Assembly (NCBI GenBank): GCA_947474065.1
Contig: CANJHD010000003.1
Coordinates: 1-64,000, forward strand
Reading direction: 5' to 3'
DNA length: 64,000 nt
From: Planctomycetaceae bacterium
GTDB lineage: Bacteria; Planctomycetota; Phycisphaerae; Phycisphaerales; SM1A02
Part shown: one piece after another, positions 61,078 through 64,000 of the stretch
How positions within the stretch are numbered: position 1 is the first letter of the stretch
How the letters are laid out: every line of letters begins with the position of its first letter
Translations under genes and position numbers: made by a program
Notes under the pieces: generated by a model
What the model was told of the DNA's origin: nothing
Database searches by the model: none
What the model saw: the letters and a program-made list of their open reading frames with translations, nothing else

Positions 61078-64000
61078 CGGACACCTCCTTCGCCGCCAGT
61101 GATTTCAAATATTGCATTCCACGAGTCCATTTGGTTACAACCGCACTCCCCAGGACGAATGGCCGCAGGGTCGATTCCTGATCGCACCATTTCCATAAGA
61201 CGATCGCGTTGATTCAAGCGCATTCTCGCGAGCAACGGCGTTCCAGATCGGGCACCTTGGCTGACAGTCACATCATCGACCGGCGGGGTATCAGGGTCCT
61301 GCACACCGGGAACCGCGCCGCGCTTTCCGCGCCGACCCTTTCCACCGCCACCATCACTTCCACCGCCACTCTTGCCCCATTCCGAAGTCGCTAGCGCGAT
61401 GATCGCCGTTCGTGTCTTTGCGTCGCGTTCACGCATCATCTGATCGGTCGACACATCAAATCGGCGCACTCCGTCCACCCATGTTTGCATGCAACGTGCA
61501 TAAACACTGAGCGGATCCGCGCTCCAGATCACAAAGTCTGCATCCTTTCCTGGCTCCAGCGATCCACACTTTGAGTCGATACGGAGCTGCTTGGCTGGAT
61601 TCAGGGTTACAAACTTGATTGCCTCTTCGCGTGGAACACCACCATAACGCACCGCCTTCGCTGCTTCAGTGTTCAAGCGCCGCGCCAATTCGTCGCTGTC
61701 TGAGTTGAAACTCGTGACAACACCAGCCTTCCACAACATTTGGCCATTCCACGGAATGGCATCCATGACTTCCATCTTGTATGCCCACCAATCACTGAAT
61801 CCAGAGGCGCCAGCGCCGTGCCGCGCAATCTCATCAGCGATCTTGTACCCCTCGAGTACGTGTTGAAATGTGCCAATTTGGAATTTGAAATCATCAGCGA
61901 CATGAATCAGCATGGCAATTTCGTCTTGCCGATAGCTGTGGCAGTGAACGATGCGCTTACCTTCAAGTATCTCCGCGAGTGTTTGTAATTCGTAATCGGG
62001 TTGCGGCGGCATCATTCGTGCGCGCTCGTCGGGCAACAGGGCAGCGTATTTCACTTGTGCAGAGCGCCACTCACGTGCGGACTGGAATCGATCACGAATC
62101 AGTGTCTCCACGCCAAGTCGCGAGCCTGGGTAACGATTTTTGCTACGGACGACATTCTCACCAAGTGCAAACTTGATTCCCGGGATCGCGCCCTGCAGAG
62201 GAAACGCACTGGAATTTTCGCCCCAGCGAATCTTCACAACGGAATTCTGCCCGCCAATTGGGTTTGAACTTCCGTGCAGTTGATTGGCCACCGTGAGACC
62301 ACCTGCAAGCTGCCGATACCAGTTGATGTCTTCGGGATCAAGGACATCAGCGATGCGCACCTCGGCTGTGACATTCTGTGTCGATTCATTGACACCGCCA
62401 TCAATACCGGTGTGACTATGACAATCGATCAATCCAGGCGTGACGTGTAAGCCAGTCCCATCAATCACCATTGTGTCGCCAAGCCCACCCAAGAGCGTTG
62501 AGCGCAGATTGTTACCAATCGCCACGATCTTTCCATCTTTGACCAGGAGGTCGGCATCGTTCAATATGCCGCGTTCAGAGGCGGTCCAAACAGTGGCGTG
62601 CTCTACCAAGACAGACTTGGGAGCAACGCCTTTTTCTACGCCACAATCAGCAAGTGGGAACGTGCGAGGGATCGCTGCAAGCACGGGCTTTGGGTCAAAC
62701 TTGTCAGCATCATCGCCAGTTCCCTTTGGATGATCGTGACCATCTTTGTCACCCTTGTCCGACTTACTTTCCTTGACATCTTTGCTGTCTTTGCTGTCTT
62801 TGTCGCCACCATTCTTTGCACGCTTGTTCTTGCGTTCTTCCTTCGGATCGGGTGCGTCCCCTGTGCGCGCACCTGCAAGAATGTTCCAGCGCGCAACACG
62901 ACCATCAGCCGCAGTGAGAGTGATGACAGCGCTGTCACGCATGGCAACAATGGTTCCACGCACCGCCCCACCGGCACCTAGTTCCTTGCCTGGAAGAGTA
63001 AATCCGGCGCGCGCATCGTCGAAGTTCGCACTGTCGGCGCGAATCGACGGAGAATCATCTCGTTTGTGTTCGCCACTACCGCCGCCACCATCGCCACCAT
63101 TTGCCCCCGCTTCAACCTTCCCCTCTTTCGCATCAATCACGGCCACTGCCTTTGGAAGTCCAAACGAAACGGTTCGTTCGTCAGCATCAACGGTCACTGA
63201 CAGTGGCATCACCGTGAATGCACCAGACCCATCGGGGGCAGCCATGGCATAAACACCTTTCATCGGGAATTTGCTCACTGGCTCAACTTCGTGCCGCAAT
63301 CCAGCGATCCACACTTCGCGAATCTTTGAATCTTCGCCATAGAGCGGACCTTTACAGACCACGAGATTTGCCATACGACCAGCGCGCACTTCACCGGCGA
63401 TACCGGACATTCCAAGCATGCGCGCTGGATGAGTGGTGAGCGCGGCCAAGAGTTCATCTTCAGTCGTTCCGCATTCTGTTGTGCGCCGCGCTGCCTTTGC
63501 AAAGTCACCCACATCTTTCAGTCGTACCGTACTTACCGCCGTAGGAACGCCAGCACGCAACAGCTCAGAGAGATTTGTTGGCGCTAAGGCCCACTTCTCG
63601 AGCTCGCTCAGGGGCACAGCGTCAATAGCGTGCGGAGTCTGTACATCGGGGGTCTTTGGGAAGTTCAAAGACACCACTACTGGTCGGCCAGTCGCCTGCA
63701 CTTCTGCGAGCCTGCGGTACTCGAGCCCACTACCAATGAAACCAGCGTCAAGAGACATCTCGCGCGCAAGTGCATCGGCTCGCAAGAGATTGCGTTCGTC
63801 ACTTGCATCGAACCACACGCGTTGCTTTCCACCTGCCGCAGCGTGCAGAGACTCAAGAGCATTCGCAAGAACCGGTGGCTCGTTTCCAGCGGGATGCGCC
63901 TGCCATACTGTTGTGCACTGCGCGTGCCACGCAGCGTCGGCAAATGTCTGGCGCTGCAGCGCAATCGCCCCCATGAGCGCGCCCGGATAGGTAGCTCGGC
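61074..64000 (-). CDS. Tandem amidohydrolase fusion, 5' end outside the window
   Basis: The frame is open to the right edge, so the protein is longer than the ~974 residues visible. The first visible part (~300 residues) is the C-terminal half of one amidohydrolase module (LTTHPARMLGMSGIAGEVRAGRMANLVV), followed by a beta domain, a Lys/Asp-rich linker (DSKDSKDVKESKSDKG), and a second, complete module that keeps the metal motif PGLIDCHSH, IVHCHSY and a terminal GSLEPGKDADFVIW. Thus at least two modules are fused. Likely secreted with the downstream partner; substrate unknown. Confidence 0.82.
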   Translation of the reverse strand, partial: RATYPGALMGAIALQRQTFADAAWHAQCTTVWQAHPAGNEPPVLANALESLHAAAGGKQRVWFDASDERNLLRADALAREMSLDAGFIGSGLEYRRLAEVQATGRPVVVSLNFPKTPDVQTPHAIDAVPLSELEKWALAPTNLSELLRAGVPTAVSTVRLKDVGDFAKAARRTTECGTTEDELLAALTTHPARMLGMSGIAGEVRAGRMANLVVCKGPLYGEDSKIREVWIAGLRHEVEPVSKFPMKGVYAMAAPDGSGAFTVMPLSVTVDADERTVSFGLPKAVAVIDAKEGKVEAGANGGDGGGGSGEHKRDDSPSIRADSANFDDARAGFTLPGKELGAGGAVRGTIVAMRDSAVITLTAADGRVARWNILAGARTGDAPDPKEERKNKRAKNGGDKDSKDSKDVKESKSDKGDKDGHDHPKGTGDDADKFDPKPVLAAIPRTFPLADCGVEKGVAPKSVLVEHATVWTASERGILNDADLLVKDGKIVAIGNNLRSTLLGGLGDTMVIDGTGLHVTPGLIDCHSHTGIDGGVNESTQNVTAEVRIADVLDPEDINWYRQLAGGLTVANQLHGSSNPIGGQNSVVKIRWGENSSAFPLQGAIPGIKFALGENVVRSKNRYPGSRLGVETLIRDRFQSAREWRSAQVKYAALLPDERARMMPPQPDYELQTLAEILEGKRIVHCHSYRQDEIAMLIHVADDFKFQIGTFQHVLEGYKIADEIARHGAGASGFSDWWAYKMEVMDAIPWNGQMLWKAGVVTSFNSDSDELARRLNTEAAKAVRYGGVPREEAIKFVTLNPAKQLRIDSKCGSLEPGKDADFVIWSADPLSVYARCMQTWVDGVRRFDVSTDQMMRERDAKTRTAIIALATSEWGKSGGGSDGGGGKGRRGKRGAVPGVQDPDTPPVDDVTVSQGARSGTPLLARMRLNQRDRLMEMVRSGIDPAAIRPGECGCNQMDSWNAIFEITGGEGGVR

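Overview
ORGANISM. The window looks like chromosomal DNA of a planctomycete of the Phycisphaerae type. This is inferred from three things: secreted proteins that carry a Cys-containing EF-hand-like repeat and a C-terminal dockerin ending in a W-G-P-C motif, an ECF sigma factor of planctomycete style, and a long MoxR/DUF58/VWA operon of the kind common in that phylum. I see no rRNA, tRNA, CRISPR array, insertion sequence or prophage. Genes are densely packed and many junctions are 4-base ATGA overlaps.

LAYOUT. (1) 1-2.9 kb: two C-type-lectin-like/dockerin secreted proteins flank an ECF sigma factor. (2) 2.9-8.0 kb, minus strand: an aldehyde dehydrogenase split into two adjacent genes (ALDH16-like), two crotonase-fold enzymes and a membrane protein, probably one operon. 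(3) 8.1-13.5 kb: SOUL haem-binding protein, lgt, trpD, comEC. (4) 13.5-26.9 kb, minus strand: an eight-gene operon in the order MoxR, DUF58, BatA-like VWA, VWA plus amidotransferase-like fold, giant coiled-coil membrane protein, Q/K-rich secreted protein, squalene-cyclase-like toroid protein, secreted beta-rich protein. (5) 26.9-31 kb: mutM, a 338-bp non-coding gap, dnaA, RNase Z-like protein. (6) 31-40 kb: Hpt, REC-GGDEF and PilZ signalling proteins, recO, M16 peptidase, lipA, glycosyltransferase, cupredoxin, SpoU methyltransferase, DegP-like protease. (7) 40-51 kb: an ebo-type gene set in two halves (eboD- and eboB-like, then eboE- and eboC-like), separated by an MFS exporter, a sialate esterase pair, a C26 peptidase and a TlpA-like thioredoxin, and followed by an orphan nuoA. 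(8) 51-57 kb: aldo/keto reductase, beta-CASP nuclease, a 529-bp gap with direct repeats, parB with two perfect parS palindromes, YceI, small membrane proteins. (9) 57-64 kb, minus strand: membrane protein, DEAD-box helicase, and a pair of secreted amidohydrolases, one of them a tandem fusion running off the right edge.

HOW IT FITS TOGETHER. dnaA, parB/parS and a general switch from minus-strand genes (left of about 31 kb) to plus-strand genes (about 31-57 kb) are consistent with closeness to the replication origin, but no convincing DnaA-box cluster was found. The most interesting systems for follow-up are the MoxR mega-operon, the split ebo cluster with an embedded exporter, the split ALDH16, the lectin/dockerin proteins with their neighbouring sigma factor, and the parA-less parB locus with parS and iteron-like repeats.
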